Source of the DNA: Aristaeella hokkaidonensis
GTDB taxonomy: Bacteria; Bacillota; Clostridia; Christensenellales; Aristaeellaceae
Direction: 5' to 3'
NCBI RefSeq assembly: GCF_018128945.1
Contig: NZ_CP068393.1
Span: 62,001 to 126,000, forward strand
Length of the DNA: 64,000 bases
Below, piece after piece: positions 17,300-25,910 of the stretch. Made by a program: the position numbers and the translations under genes. How positions within the stretch are numbered: position 1 is the stretch's first letter; each line of letters begins with the position of its first letter. The notes below the pieces were generated by a model, which was not told where the DNA came from, did no database searches, and saw only the letters and a program-made list of their open reading frames with translations.

Positions 17300-19039
17300 A
17301 TGAGTACACTATATCCGCAGAATAACGCGTCCAGAATGACGATAGACCTGGGCGGCGTATGGGATTTCCGCTTTCAGGGCGATGAAAGCTGGCAGCCGAT
17401 CGCGGTGCCTGCTTCCTACAATGACCAGAGCACGGATCCCCGGTTCCGGAACCGGGCGGGGATCACGGAATACCGCCGGAAGATTACCCTGCCGGCGGCC
17501 TGGAAGGGAATGCGGGTCTGCCTGCGTTTTGACGCGGCGGCACATAATGCCCGGATTTTGCTGAACGGGAAGGAAATCGGTTTTCACAGGGGCGGATTCC
17601 TGCCCTTTGAGGTGGAACTGAACGGCCTGATGAGACCCGGTGAAACGGCAGAACTGACGGTGGAGACGGACAACCGGATCAATCATGATACCCTGCCGAT
17701 CGGTACGGAGGGAGAAACCGCCTTCTTTGGTTCAGACAACCCCGGAATACCGGCGGTGGAAGCCGGCAAGAGGATGCAGCAGGAACGCGGGATCAACCGT
17801 CCGGCTTTTGACTTCTTCAACTATACGGGTATCCAGCGGCCGGTACGGCTTGTTGCGACACCCCGGAAGTATATCCGGGATATTACCCTGGTGCCCTCCC
17901 TGAACGGGGCGGTGCGTTTCAGCGTGGAAACGGCGGGCACAGATGCGCCTGCCCATGTGGAAATCCTGGACGCGGAAGGCATATCCGTTGCAAGGTGCGA
18001 CGGATGGGAGGGAATCCTGCAGATTCCGGAACCCCGCCTGTGGGAACCCTGGCCGGGCACACCCTACCTGTATACCGCCAGGGTTACCTATGGGGACGAC
18101 CTGTATGAGCAGCCCTTCGGCATCCGGGAGGTCAAGGTGGAAGGCACGCGCTTCCTGATCAACGGGAAACCTTTCCGCTTCCACGGACCGTGCAAGCATG
18201 AGGACAGCCCTTTCCACGGCCGGGGAACGGATCCATGCCTGAACGTGACGGATATCAACCTTTACCACTGGCTGAATGCCAACTGCTTCCGTACCAGCCA
18301 CTATCCCTACGCGGAGGAAATGTACCAGCTGTGCGACCGGGAAGGTATTGTCATCGTGGATGAAACGCCAGCGGTAGGCATGTGGGCCAGTGAACAGTAT
18401 GGATGGAACCTGGCGGACTACCATCTGCAGGTACTGAAGGACATGATCGCGCGGGACAAGAACCATCCCTGCGTGGTGATGTGGAGCCTGGGCAATGAAC
18501 CGGACACGGACAGCCAGCCTGAAAAAGCATATGAATACTGGCATCCCCTGTATGAAGCTGCCCACCGGCTGGACCCGCAGGACAGACCGGTTACGGTGGT
18601 TGGATGCCAGAACCGGTATGACCGGGATAAAGTCATTTGTTCCATGGACGTTGTGTTGATCAACCGGTATTACGGGTGGTATAATTTGTCCGGTGATCTT
18701 GAGGCAGCAAAATACGCGTTCCGGACGGAGCTGGAATGGTGGGAAACACAGCATAAACCGGTCATTCTCTCCGAGTACGGAGCGGATACAATCGCCGGCC
18801 TGCACGGCGCGGTGGCGGAGATGTTCACGGAAGAGTACCAGGTGGCGTTCTATGAGGCAATGAGCGAGTGCCTGGATGAACGGGATTTCGTGATCGGCGA
18901 GATGCCCTGGAACTTCGCGGACTTTGCCACCTGCCAGGGCCCCATGCGCGTGGGCGGAAACCGGAAGGGGCTGTTTACCCGGGACCGCAGGCCCAAGATG
19001 GCGGCTCACTGGTTCAGGGAAAGATGGAAAAATCTCTGA
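17300..19039 (+). CDS. uidA: Beta-glucuronidase, GH2
   Basis: 579-residue cytoplasmic GH2 enzyme that removes terminal beta-D-glucuronate. Domain order is sugar-binding jelly roll (to about 185), immunoglobulin-like domain (to about 275) and TIM barrel. The acid/base glutamate is in MWSLGNEPD (E400) and the nucleophile in VILSEYGADT (E492), close to the E. coli positions 413 and 504. The NRKG motif near the C-terminus (VGGNRKGLFTRDRRPK) is the N-x-K feature that recognises the carboxylate of glucuronate, which supports glucuronidase over galactosidase. No signal peptide, so it acts on imported oligosaccharides. Released glucuronate can enter through uxaC. Confidence 0.85.
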   Translation: MSTLYPQNNASRMTIDLGGVWDFRFQGDESWQPIAVPASYNDQSTDPRFRNRAGITEYRRKITLPAAWKGMRVCLRFDAAAHNARILLNGKEIGFHRGGFLPFEVELNGLMRPGETAELTVETDNRINHDTLPIGTEGETAFFGSDNPGIPAVEAGKRMQQERGINRPAFDFFNYTGIQRPVRLVATPRKYIRDITLVPSLNGAVRFSVETAGTDAPAHVEILDAEGISVARCDGWEGILQIPEPRLWEPWPGTPYLYTARVTYGDDLYEQPFGIREVKVEGTRFLINGKPFRFHGPCKHEDSPFHGRGTDPCLNVTDINLYHWLNANCFRTSHYPYAEEMYQLCDREGIVIVDETPAVGMWASEQYGWNLADYHLQVLKDMIARDKNHPCVVMWSLGNEPDTDSQPEKAYEYWHPLYEAAHRLDPQDRPVTVVGCQNRYDRDKVICSMDVVLINRYYGWYNLSGDLEAAKYAFRTELEWWETQHKPVILSEYGADTIAGLHGAVAEMFTEEYQVAFYEAMSECLDERDFVIGEMPWNFADFATCQGPMRVGGNRKGLFTRDRRPKMAAHWFRERWKNL

Positions 19040-19104
19040 CAGGCCGACGGGATCAGAATCAAACAGAATGATTATTCCACAGGAATAGTATGGAGGAAAA
19101 GAAA

Positions 19105-19947
19105 ATGGATATTCGGTACAGCTGCAACCAGAAAGACTTTAAGCGTTATACCACAGAGGAAGTCCGGAAGGAGTTCCTGATCGAGAAGCTGTTTGAAGCG
19201 GATCAGGTTACGGCGGTTTACAGCCACGTGGACCGGATGGTGACGCTGGGCGTGATGCCGGTGAATGAGAAGGTTTCCATCGACAAGGGCATTGATATCT
19301 GGCACAACTTCGGCACGGAATACTTCCTGGAACGCCGGGAGTGCGGCATGTTCAACGTGGGCGGCGCCGGACGGGTGATCGCGGACGGAAAACTGTACGT
19401 GCTGGGTTACAAGGACTGCCTGTACCTGACCCGGGGAGCGAAGGAAGTGTACTTTGAGAGCGCGGATCCGGCGCAGCCCGCCAAGTTCTATATCGTTTCC
19501 GCTCCGGCTCACTGCAGTTATGAAAACAAGCTGATCAAGATCGCTGACGCCGCAAAGAAACCCTGCGGCGACGCGGCGACCAGCAACAAACGGGTGATTA
19601 ATCAGTTCATCCATCCCTCCGTGCTGAAAACCTGCCAGCTGAGCATGGGCATGACCGTGCTGGAAACCGGCAGCGTCTGGAACACAATGCCGGCCCATAC
19701 CCATGAACGCCGGATGGAAGTGTATTTCTACTTTGAAGTGCCGAAGGACAACGTGGTCTTCCACATGATGGGCGAAGGACAGGAAACCCGGCATATCGTG
19801 ATGCAGAATGAACAGGCGGTCATTTCTCCCTCCTGGTCCATTCACGCGGGCGCGGGAACCAGCAACTATACGTTTATCTGGGCTATGGGCGGTGAGAACC
19901 AGGCCTTTGACGACATGGACAATATTCCGACCACGGAACTGAAATAA
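19105..19947 (+). CDS. kduI: 5-dehydro-4-deoxy-D-glucuronate isomerase
   Basis: Zinc-dependent cupin isomerase that converts 5-keto-4-deoxyuronate into 3-deoxy-D-glycero-2,5-hexodiulosonate. 280 residues with start ATG 19105, which follows GGAGGAAAAGAAA and gives the family length (about 278); an upstream ATG at 19090 overlaps the ribosome site. Metal ligands are visible at H198, H200 and E205 (MPAHTHERRMEVYF) and H247 (SWSIHAGAG), matching the E. coli ligands. It is followed after 16 bases by kduD, which uses its product. Confidence 0.95.
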   Translation: MDIRYSCNQKDFKRYTTEEVRKEFLIEKLFEADQVTAVYSHVDRMVTLGVMPVNEKVSIDKGIDIWHNFGTEYFLERRECGMFNVGGAGRVIADGKLYVLGYKDCLYLTRGAKEVYFESADPAQPAKFYIVSAPAHCSYENKLIKIADAAKKPCGDAATSNKRVINQFIHPSVLKTCQLSMGMTVLETGSVWNTMPAHTHERRMEVYFYFEVPKDNVVFHMMGEGQETRHIVMQNEQAVISPSWSIHAGAGTSNYTFIWAMGGENQAFDDMDNIPTTELK

Positions 19948-19963
19948 AGAGGAGAACAGTCAG

Positions 19964-20761
19964 ATGGATACGAACAGTTTCAGCCTGAAAGGCAAAATTG
20001 CCTGGATTACGGGCGCCAGCTACGGCATCGGATTTGCCATCGCGGAGGCTTATGCCGCGGCGGGGGCAACCATTGTGTTCAATGATATCAACCAGGAACT
20101 GGTGGACAAGGGCCTGAAGTCCTATGCCGAGAAGGGCATTGACGCCAAGGGCTACGTCTGCGACGTGACCAATGAGGAAGCGGTCCGGGCCCTGGTGAAG
20201 CAGATTGAGACGGAAATCGGCGTGATCGATATCCTGGTGAACAACGCCGGCATCATCCGCCGGATCCCCATGATTGAGATGAGCGCGGAAGAATTCCGGA
20301 AAGTCATCGACGTGGACCTGAACGCTCCGTTCATCTGCGCCAAGGCGGTGATTCCGTCCATGATCTCCAAGGGACACGGTAAAATCATCAACATCTGCAG
20401 CATGATGAGCGAACTGGGACGGGAAACCGTTTCCGCCTACGCTGCAGCCAAGGGCGGCCTGAAGATGCTGACCCGGAATATCTGCTCTGAATACGGCGAG
20501 CATAACATCCAGTGCAACGGCATCGGACCTGGCTATATCGCCACGCCCCAGACAGCTCCGCTGCGGGAAAAGCAGCCGGACGGCAGCCGCCATCCCTTTG
20601 ATCAGTTTATCATCGCCAAGACGCCGGCGGCCCGCTGGGGAACGCCCGAGGACCTGCAGGGTCCCGCGGTATTCCTGGCTTCCGACGCGAGCAATTTCGT
20701 GAACGGCCATATCCTGTATGTGGATGGCGGAATCCTGGCGTACATCGGAAAACAGCCCTGA
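19964..20761 (+). CDS. kduD: 2-dehydro-3-deoxy-D-gluconate 5-dehydrogenase
   Basis: Short-chain dehydrogenase, 265 residues, reducing the KduI product to 2-keto-3-deoxygluconate with NAD(P)H. The Rossmann motif is TGASYGIGFAIAEAYAAAGA (residues 16-35), NNAG is near residue 94, and the catalytic Tyr-Lys pair is YAAAKGG (Y159, K163). The C-terminal VNGHILYVDGG is standard. AGAGGAGAAC lies upstream. The KDG made here is the substrate of kdgK at 3325, which links this locus to the hexuronate operon. It ends the first transcript of the glycan locus, at the terminator that follows. Confidence 0.9.
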   Translation: MDTNSFSLKGKIAWITGASYGIGFAIAEAYAAAGATIVFNDINQELVDKGLKSYAEKGIDAKGYVCDVTNEEAVRALVKQIETEIGVIDILVNNAGIIRRIPMIEMSAEEFRKVIDVDLNAPFICAKAVIPSMISKGHGKIINICSMMSELGRETVSAYAAAKGGLKMLTRNICSEYGEHNIQCNGIGPGYIATPQTAPLREKQPDGSRHPFDQFIIAKTPAARWGTPEDLQGPAVFLASDASNFVNGHILYVDGGILAYIGKQP

Positions 20762-20778
20762 GAAGACAATCTGAAAAC

Positions 20779-20803
20779 CGCCCGGAGGCCTTCCGGGCGT
20801 TTT
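20779..20803 (+). terminator. Intrinsic terminator after kduD
   Basis: An 8-bp GC stem (20779-20786 with 20792-20799) with a 5-nt loop and TTTTC. Confidence 0.8.
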
Positions 20804-20875
20804 CACTATGGGTGAACCGCGGGCGGGAAATGACAGCCTGCGGAACAGACAGACAGACGGAAGGAACACAGCCCT

Positions 20876-22159
20876 ATGAAAAAATATCTGGCCATCGACA
20901 TCGGCGCGTCTTCCGGACGGCATATTGTCGGCTGGAAGGAAGACGGAGAGCTGAAAACCGAGGAGGTTTACCGCTTTCCGAACGGTGTCGTGGAACAGGA
21001 CGGACATCTGACCTGGGATATTGACGCCCTGGAGAAACACGTCCGGACCGGCATCGACGAAGCGATGAAGATTTATCCGGAAATCGGGAGCCTTTCAGTT
21101 GATACCTGGGGTGTGGATTATGTGCTGATGAAGGGCGGCGAACCTGTTTTGCCCTGTTACGCCTACCGGGACAGCCGGACGGAAACGGCTATTCCCAAAG
21201 TCCATGAGCAGATGAGCTTTTCGGACCTTTACCGGCGTACGGGGATCCAGTTCCAGCCTTTCAATACCATTTACCAGCTTTACGCAGACAAGCTGGCAGG
21301 ACGGCTGGATGAAGCCGACAGCTTCCTGATGATTCCGGAGTACCTGATGTACAGGCTCAGCGGCGCGGAGAGCCATGAGTATACCAATGCGACCACCGGC
21401 GGCATGGTCAGCGCGGAAACCGGTGAATACGATCCGGAGATTATCCGGACCCTGGGCCTGCCCGGGCGGTTTTTCAGGCCCCTGCAGCGGCCGGGCAGCG
21501 TGATCGGTGAATACAGGGGAATCAAGGTGATGCTGTGTGCCACCCATGATACAGGCAGCGCGGTGGAGGGAATCCCCATGGAGGGGAATGAACTCTATAT
21601 TTCTTCCGGCACCTGGTCCCTGCTGGGAGTCAAAACGCCGAAGCCGCTGACGGACGCAGGAAGCGAAGCTGCCAACTACTCCAATGAAGGCGGCGTAGGC
21701 TATAACCGGTACCAGAAAAACATCATGGGTATGTGGCTGGCGAACAGGCTGCGCAGCGAACTGTGCCCGGAAAAACCGTGGGATGAAATCACGGCGGAAG
21801 CAGAAGAGAAACACTTCGATCACCTGGTGGATGTGAACGATCCGGTTTTCCTTGCCCCGGAGAGCATGAAAGCAGCGTTTGATTCCAAACTGCCCCATCC
21901 CCCGAAATGTACGGCAGGATATTTCCGGTGCGCATACCGGTCCCTGGCGGACGGATACCGCAGGGCGATCGAGGAAATAGAACAGAATACAGGCAACCGG
22001 TACCGGAGGCTGTACATTGTGGGCGGCGGGGCCAGGAACAAATACCTGAACCGGCTGACGGAAGAAGCCACCGGCAAGCAAGTGACCGCACTGCCTATCG
22101 AGGCGACGGCGCTGGGGAACATCATGATCCAGATCAAAAACGGAGGAGAAAAAGCATGA
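20876..22159 (+). CDS. rhaB: Rhamnulokinase
   Basis: FGGY-family kinase, 427 residues, phosphorylating L-rhamnulose at O-1. The N-terminal phosphate motif LAIDIGASSGRHIVG and the middle ATHDTGSAVEGIP and SSGTWSLLGVKTP blocks are characteristic of RhaB, as is IVGGGARNKYLNRLT near the C-terminus. It overlaps rhaA by ATGA. Somewhat shorter than E. coli RhaB (489), as in many Clostridia. It has no clear promoter of its own in the 110-base gap after the kduD terminator; GGAAGGAAC precedes the ATG. Confidence 0.92.
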   Translation: MKKYLAIDIGASSGRHIVGWKEDGELKTEEVYRFPNGVVEQDGHLTWDIDALEKHVRTGIDEAMKIYPEIGSLSVDTWGVDYVLMKGGEPVLPCYAYRDSRTETAIPKVHEQMSFSDLYRRTGIQFQPFNTIYQLYADKLAGRLDEADSFLMIPEYLMYRLSGAESHEYTNATTGGMVSAETGEYDPEIIRTLGLPGRFFRPLQRPGSVIGEYRGIKVMLCATHDTGSAVEGIPMEGNELYISSGTWSLLGVKTPKPLTDAGSEAANYSNEGGVGYNRYQKNIMGMWLANRLRSELCPEKPWDEITAEAEEKHFDHLVDVNDPVFLAPESMKAAFDSKLPHPPKCTAGYFRCAYRSLADGYRRAIEEIEQNTGNRYRRLYIVGGGARNKYLNRLTEEATGKQVTALPIEATALGNIMIQIKNGGEKA

Positions 22160-23412
22160 GCTACGAAGAAGCAAAAAAGCGCTATGCGGCTATCGGCGTT
22201 GATGCCGGCGCAGCCATTGAAAAACTGAAAAAAGTGCCCGTGTCGCTGCATTGCTGGCAGGGAGACGACGTACGGGGCTTTGATACTGATCCGAGCAAGC
22301 CGCTGACGGGCGGCATCCAGACCACAGGGAACTATCCGGGACGGGCCGGTACACCGGAGGAGCTGATGGCGGACCTGGACAAGGTGCTGAGCCTGATTCC
22401 CGGCACGCCGAAGATGAACCTGCATGCCAGCTACGCGATCTTTGAAAACGGCGAATGGGCGGACCGGGATAAGCTGGAGCCGAAACATTTCAGAAAATGG
22501 GTGGAGTTCTGCAAGGAACGCGGCCTGGGCTGTGACTTTAATCCCACCTTCTTCTCCCATCCGATGTGTGATCCACTGACACTGTCCAGCCCGAATGAAG
22601 AAACCAGGAAGTTCTGGATTGAGCACGGCAAAGCCTGCATCCGTATCAGCAGTTACCTGGCGGAAGAACTGGGCAAGCCTTGCGTGATGAATATCTGGAC
22701 CGGCGACGGGTTCAAGGATATTCCCGCCGACCGGATGGGACCGCGGGTACGCTACCGTGAATCCATTGATGAAATCCTGAAGGAGCCCTATGACTTCAAA
22801 AAAGTAAAGCCCTGCATTGAAAGCAAGGTTTTCGGCATCGGCGTGGAAGCTTATACGGCAGGCAGCGCGGAATTCGCCCTTTCCTACGCGGCAATGAATA
22901 TGGACAAGTGCATTCCGCTGATGGACAACGGTCACTATCACCCCACGGAAGTGGTCAGCGACAAGATTCCTGCCCTGCTGGCCTTCTTCCCGGAAATTGC
23001 GCTGCATGTAACCCGGCCGATCCGCTGGGACAGCGACCATGTGGTGCTGTTTGACGATGAAACAAAGGAAATCGCCCGGGAGATCGTCCGCTGCGGCGGG
23101 CTGGACGGCCGGGTGAATATTGCCCTCGACTACTTTGACGCAAGCATCAACCGGATTTCCGCCTGGGTGACGGGATACCGGAACCTGCAGAAGGCGCTCC
23201 TGTATGCCCTGCTGCAGCCCAATGATGAAATGAAGTCCCTGCAGGATGCGGGAGAGTTCAGCAAGCTGATGGTGATGCAGGAAGAACTGAAAACCATGCC
23301 CTTCGGCGAGATCTGGGACGAGTACTGCCGGAGCTGCGGCAGGCCGGCTGACGGTGAATGGTTCCCGCAGATTGAGGAATATGAGAAGAAAGTACTGGTG
23401 AGGCGGAAATGA
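22156..23412 (+). CDS. rhaA: L-rhamnose isomerase
   Basis: Manganese-dependent TIM-barrel isomerase turning L-rhamnose into L-rhamnulose. 418 residues, the normal length. Starts at ATG 22156, overlapping the rhaB stop (ATGA) after GGAGGAGAAAAAGC; the frame is open further upstream inside rhaB but that part is not family-like. Recognisable segments: VSLHCWQGDDVRGFD, NLHASYAIF, DFNPTFFSHPMC, PLMDNGHYHPTE (metal ligands) and ITRPI-like LHVTRPIRWDSDHVV, then ALDYFDASINRI. Confidence 0.96.
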   Translation: MSYEEAKKRYAAIGVDAGAAIEKLKKVPVSLHCWQGDDVRGFDTDPSKPLTGGIQTTGNYPGRAGTPEELMADLDKVLSLIPGTPKMNLHASYAIFENGEWADRDKLEPKHFRKWVEFCKERGLGCDFNPTFFSHPMCDPLTLSSPNEETRKFWIEHGKACIRISSYLAEELGKPCVMNIWTGDGFKDIPADRMGPRVRYRESIDEILKEPYDFKKVKPCIESKVFGIGVEAYTAGSAEFALSYAAMNMDKCIPLMDNGHYHPTEVVSDKIPALLAFFPEIALHVTRPIRWDSDHVVLFDDETKEIAREIVRCGGLDGRVNIALDYFDASINRISAWVTGYRNLQKALLYALLQPNDEMKSLQDAGEFSKLMVMQEELKTMPFGEIWDEYCRSCGRPADGEWFPQIEEYEKKVLVRRK

Positions 23413-24221
23413 AAAATATCCTGGAAGCGCCCTTTATGGTGGAAATGATCCGCACGACGACCAACATGTATAACCAGGGCTGGGACGAACGCAACGGCGG
23501 GAATATCAGCCTGATGCTGGATGCGGCGGAAATCGCCGGATACCTGGATACGGGAAAGGCGCTGCGCACAATCCCGACTGGCTTCACCGCTCCGGAACTG
23601 GACGGGAAGTGTTTCCTGGTGACGGGAACCGGCAAGTACTTCAAGAATGTGCAGTATGCCCCGGAAGTCAATCTCGGCATTGTCCGGCTGAAGGAGCAGG
23701 GACAGCAGGCTGACCTGCTGTGGGGCTATGCGGACGGCGGGCAGTTTACCAGCGAGTTTCCGGCCCATATGATGAGCCATGTGGCACGGCTGAAGGTTAA
23801 CCCGGAAAACCGGGTGGTGATGCACTGCCATCCGGCGAACCTGCTGGCGATGACCTATGTCCATGACCTGGACGAGAAGCAGTTTACCCGGACCCTGTGG
23901 CAGATGTGCACCGAGTGCGTGGTGGTTTTCCCGGACGGTGTGAACGTGCTGCCCTGGATGCTTTGCGGCACGAATGAAATCGGCGAAGCAACGGCAGAAA
24001 AAATGAAGACCGCAAGGCTGGTGGTCTGGAGCCAGCACGGTATTTACGGCGCGGGCAAAGACCTGGATGAGACCTTCGGCCTGATCGAAACCGCGGAAAA
24101 AGCCGCGGAAATCTATATGAAGATCGCCCATCTTCCGAGAATCAACACGATTACGGATGAGCAGATGCATTTGCTGGAGAAGCGTTTCAACATCAAAGCA
24201 AGGGAAGGCTACCTGGACTAA
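23409..24221 (+). CDS. rhaD: Rhamnulose-1-phosphate aldolase
   Basis: Class II zinc aldolase, 270 residues, cleaving rhamnulose-1-phosphate to dihydroxyacetone phosphate and L-lactaldehyde. Metal and catalytic residues are visible in VVMHCHPANLLA (paired histidines), FTSEFPAHM (glutamate) and VVWSQHGIYGAG (third histidine). It overlaps rhaA by four bases, completing a tightly coupled rhaBAD unit. It converges on the TPR fragment with only ten bases between stop codons and no separate terminator. Confidence 0.95.
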   Translation: MKNILEAPFMVEMIRTTTNMYNQGWDERNGGNISLMLDAAEIAGYLDTGKALRTIPTGFTAPELDGKCFLVTGTGKYFKNVQYAPEVNLGIVRLKEQGQQADLLWGYADGGQFTSEFPAHMMSHVARLKVNPENRVVMHCHPANLLAMTYVHDLDEKQFTRTLWQMCTECVVVFPDGVNVLPWMLCGTNEIGEATAEKMKTARLVVWSQHGIYGAGKDLDETFGLIETAEKAAEIYMKIAHLPRINTITDEQMHLLEKRFNIKAREGYLD

Positions 24222-24231
24222 ACGGGGAGGA

Positions 24232-25311
24232 TCAGAGTCCTGTTTCCTGCAGGCCTTTGAGGCCCAGGGCTATCATACGGCGGCAGTAATCGTCGCTGCG
24301 CTTCTGGATATCATCCTGGAAAACTTCCAGCTCCGGCATGGAGACAGCAAAGAAATCATAACCCGTCTTATCAAACATATGGCGTTCGCCGAAAATGATC
24401 AGCTGGTGGAAAGACCGTTTGGCGCTTTCCACCTTTCCTAATGCGTGGAAAGCCAGCCCCTGATAATAGATATAGTCAGAGGGCTGATCATTGTAATAGC
24501 GGACGGGCTCGGGAATCTGGGAACCCGCGGAAGCTTCCGTAAAGCATTGCGCTGCCCTGGATTCATTGCCCAGCAGCCTGTAAGCGCAGCCCATGAGGTA
24601 ATAGGCCTGGTTGTCCGGGACGTTTTCCAGCTTGCCTTCTCCGAGATTGGCAGGATAGGAGAGGGTCCGGGACGCATATTCAATGGCGGCTTCCGCCCGG
24701 CCTTCCGCCAGGGCTTTGCCGGCCAGGGCGAAGAGGGCGGCTTTATATTCATCTGCCACCTTGCCTTCTCCGCCTTCCCATACATGGAAGGTATAGTTCA
24801 TCAGCAGGTCCAGGGCTTTTTCATGCTGCCCGTCCGCATTCAGCATGCTGACATAGGCGAGCATCAGGGCATACCGGTCCGGAAGCAGATCCCGGTTTGC
24901 CTCCAGGATGGCCAGCCGCTCTTTGACGGGGCAGTCCAGGCGCTTCAGCAGCTGATCCTGCTCCAGCAGGAAACGGCTGTTTCCGGGCTCAAGGCGGACG
25001 GCTTCCACGATTTCCCCGGCGGCCAGGGAACGGCCGCCGGGGTTGTAATACGCAATGGACAGGTTCCGGTGGGCCGGAGCCAGATCAGGCTGTTCCTTCG
25101 CCGCGGCCTGCCAGTGGGAAACAGCTGCGTCATACTGCTTCCTGTCATAGAAGAACTCACCCAGGTAATAGTGGGCCTTCGGGGCGGAGGGCAGGATGGA
25201 AACGGCGTATTCCAGAACCGGAAGTTCCTCCGGCTTGTTGGGGAAACAGAAATCCGTCGGCAGGCTTTCCGCCTTCAGGGCCTGCGCGGCAGCGGTTTCT
25301 GTGTGGTTCAT
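24232..25311 (-). pseudogene. C-terminal TPR remnant of a DUF5107-type protein
   Basis: 359 residues of tetratricopeptide-like helices (APKAHYYLGEFFYDRKQYDAAV, then NPGGRSLAAGEIVEAVRLEPG) ending in GERHMFDKTGYDFFAVSMPELEVFQDDIQKR, the typical C-terminal third of DUF5107 proteins of about 1,000 residues. The N-terminal catalytic-looking DUF5107 domain is absent. The frame stays open for about 15 codons upstream of the ATG (PLKYYALAYAEGR precedes it) and then runs, out of frame, into a truncated GH2 gene, as expected of a deletion junction. It may still be translated from an internal ATG, but no good ribosome site is visible. Confidence 0.65.
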
Positions 25312-25343
25312 ACGGCCTTCCGCATATGCGAGGGCATAATACT

Positions 25344-25643
25344 TCAGCGGGCTCGTTCACATTCCAGAAAGACGCGGCAGTCAGCAGAGCAGCCCCAGGA
25401 GACTTTCCGGCTGAACTTTGCCTGGCCTTCGAAGGAATACCTGCGGGTCAGGCGCGTGACAATAGGATCGCCTTCCTGCCAGAAGCCAAGCTTTTTGACT
25501 TCCTCTGCCTGCCATTGTTTATGGGGATCATCCGGCAGGCCGAAGCCGCCCTCATCCAGTGTTCCGGGCAGACGGATTTCTCCGGACTGCCCCGGGATGG
25601 AGCATTCCCAGATACCCGACAGATCAACGGTTCTCATGGTCAT
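25344..25643 (-). pseudogene. N-terminal fragment of a GH2-family glycosidase
   Basis: 99 codons matching only the start of a GH2 sugar-binding domain: VDLSGIWECSIPG, the PGTLDEGGFG stretch, TRLTRRYSFEGQAKFSRKV, then a stop just after RVFLECERAR, where intact enzymes continue into the jelly-roll core. GAGGTAAATGACC precedes the ATG, so the 5' end of the gene is intact. The rest (more than 80 percent) is missing and the next downstream sequence is the DUF5107 TPR remnant. No catalytic domain remains, so no glycosidase activity is expected. Confidence 0.65.
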
Positions 25644-25845
25644 TTACCTCGAATTTTTACTACTCTTATCATACCCCCCCGGACCGGTTGCTTCAGCAAG
25701 GATATTTATCCAATATTGACGCTTTTTGAATGTCATATTTTGCCGGTAATTCCATATACCGCTGTTTTCAGGCAATCAGCTTCGGTATACTTCAACATGA
25801 TTTGTCAGTATTTTTTTGAAAAACAGATACAAATTTGCAAATTTC

Positions 25846-25854
25846 TGGTATAAT
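25846..25854 (+). promoter_or_regulatory. Extended -10 promoter of the deacetylase gene
   Basis: TGGTATAAT is a full extended -10 element with a TG motif, lying 56 bases before the start. No convincing -35 is seen at 17 nt. The rest of the 25644-25845 gap is AT-rich with no other feature that I can support. Confidence 0.55.
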
Positions 25855-25910
25855 CCATGTCAAAAGGCAGTGCGCTCCGTTTTATACGCTTGTTGAGGAA
25901 GTATCGTGAT

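Noticed and set aside
21907..22155. N-terminal extension of rhaA into the end of rhaB
   Set aside because: The extra residues are a frame-shifted reading of rhaB. The ATG at 22156 has a ribosome site and gives the family length.
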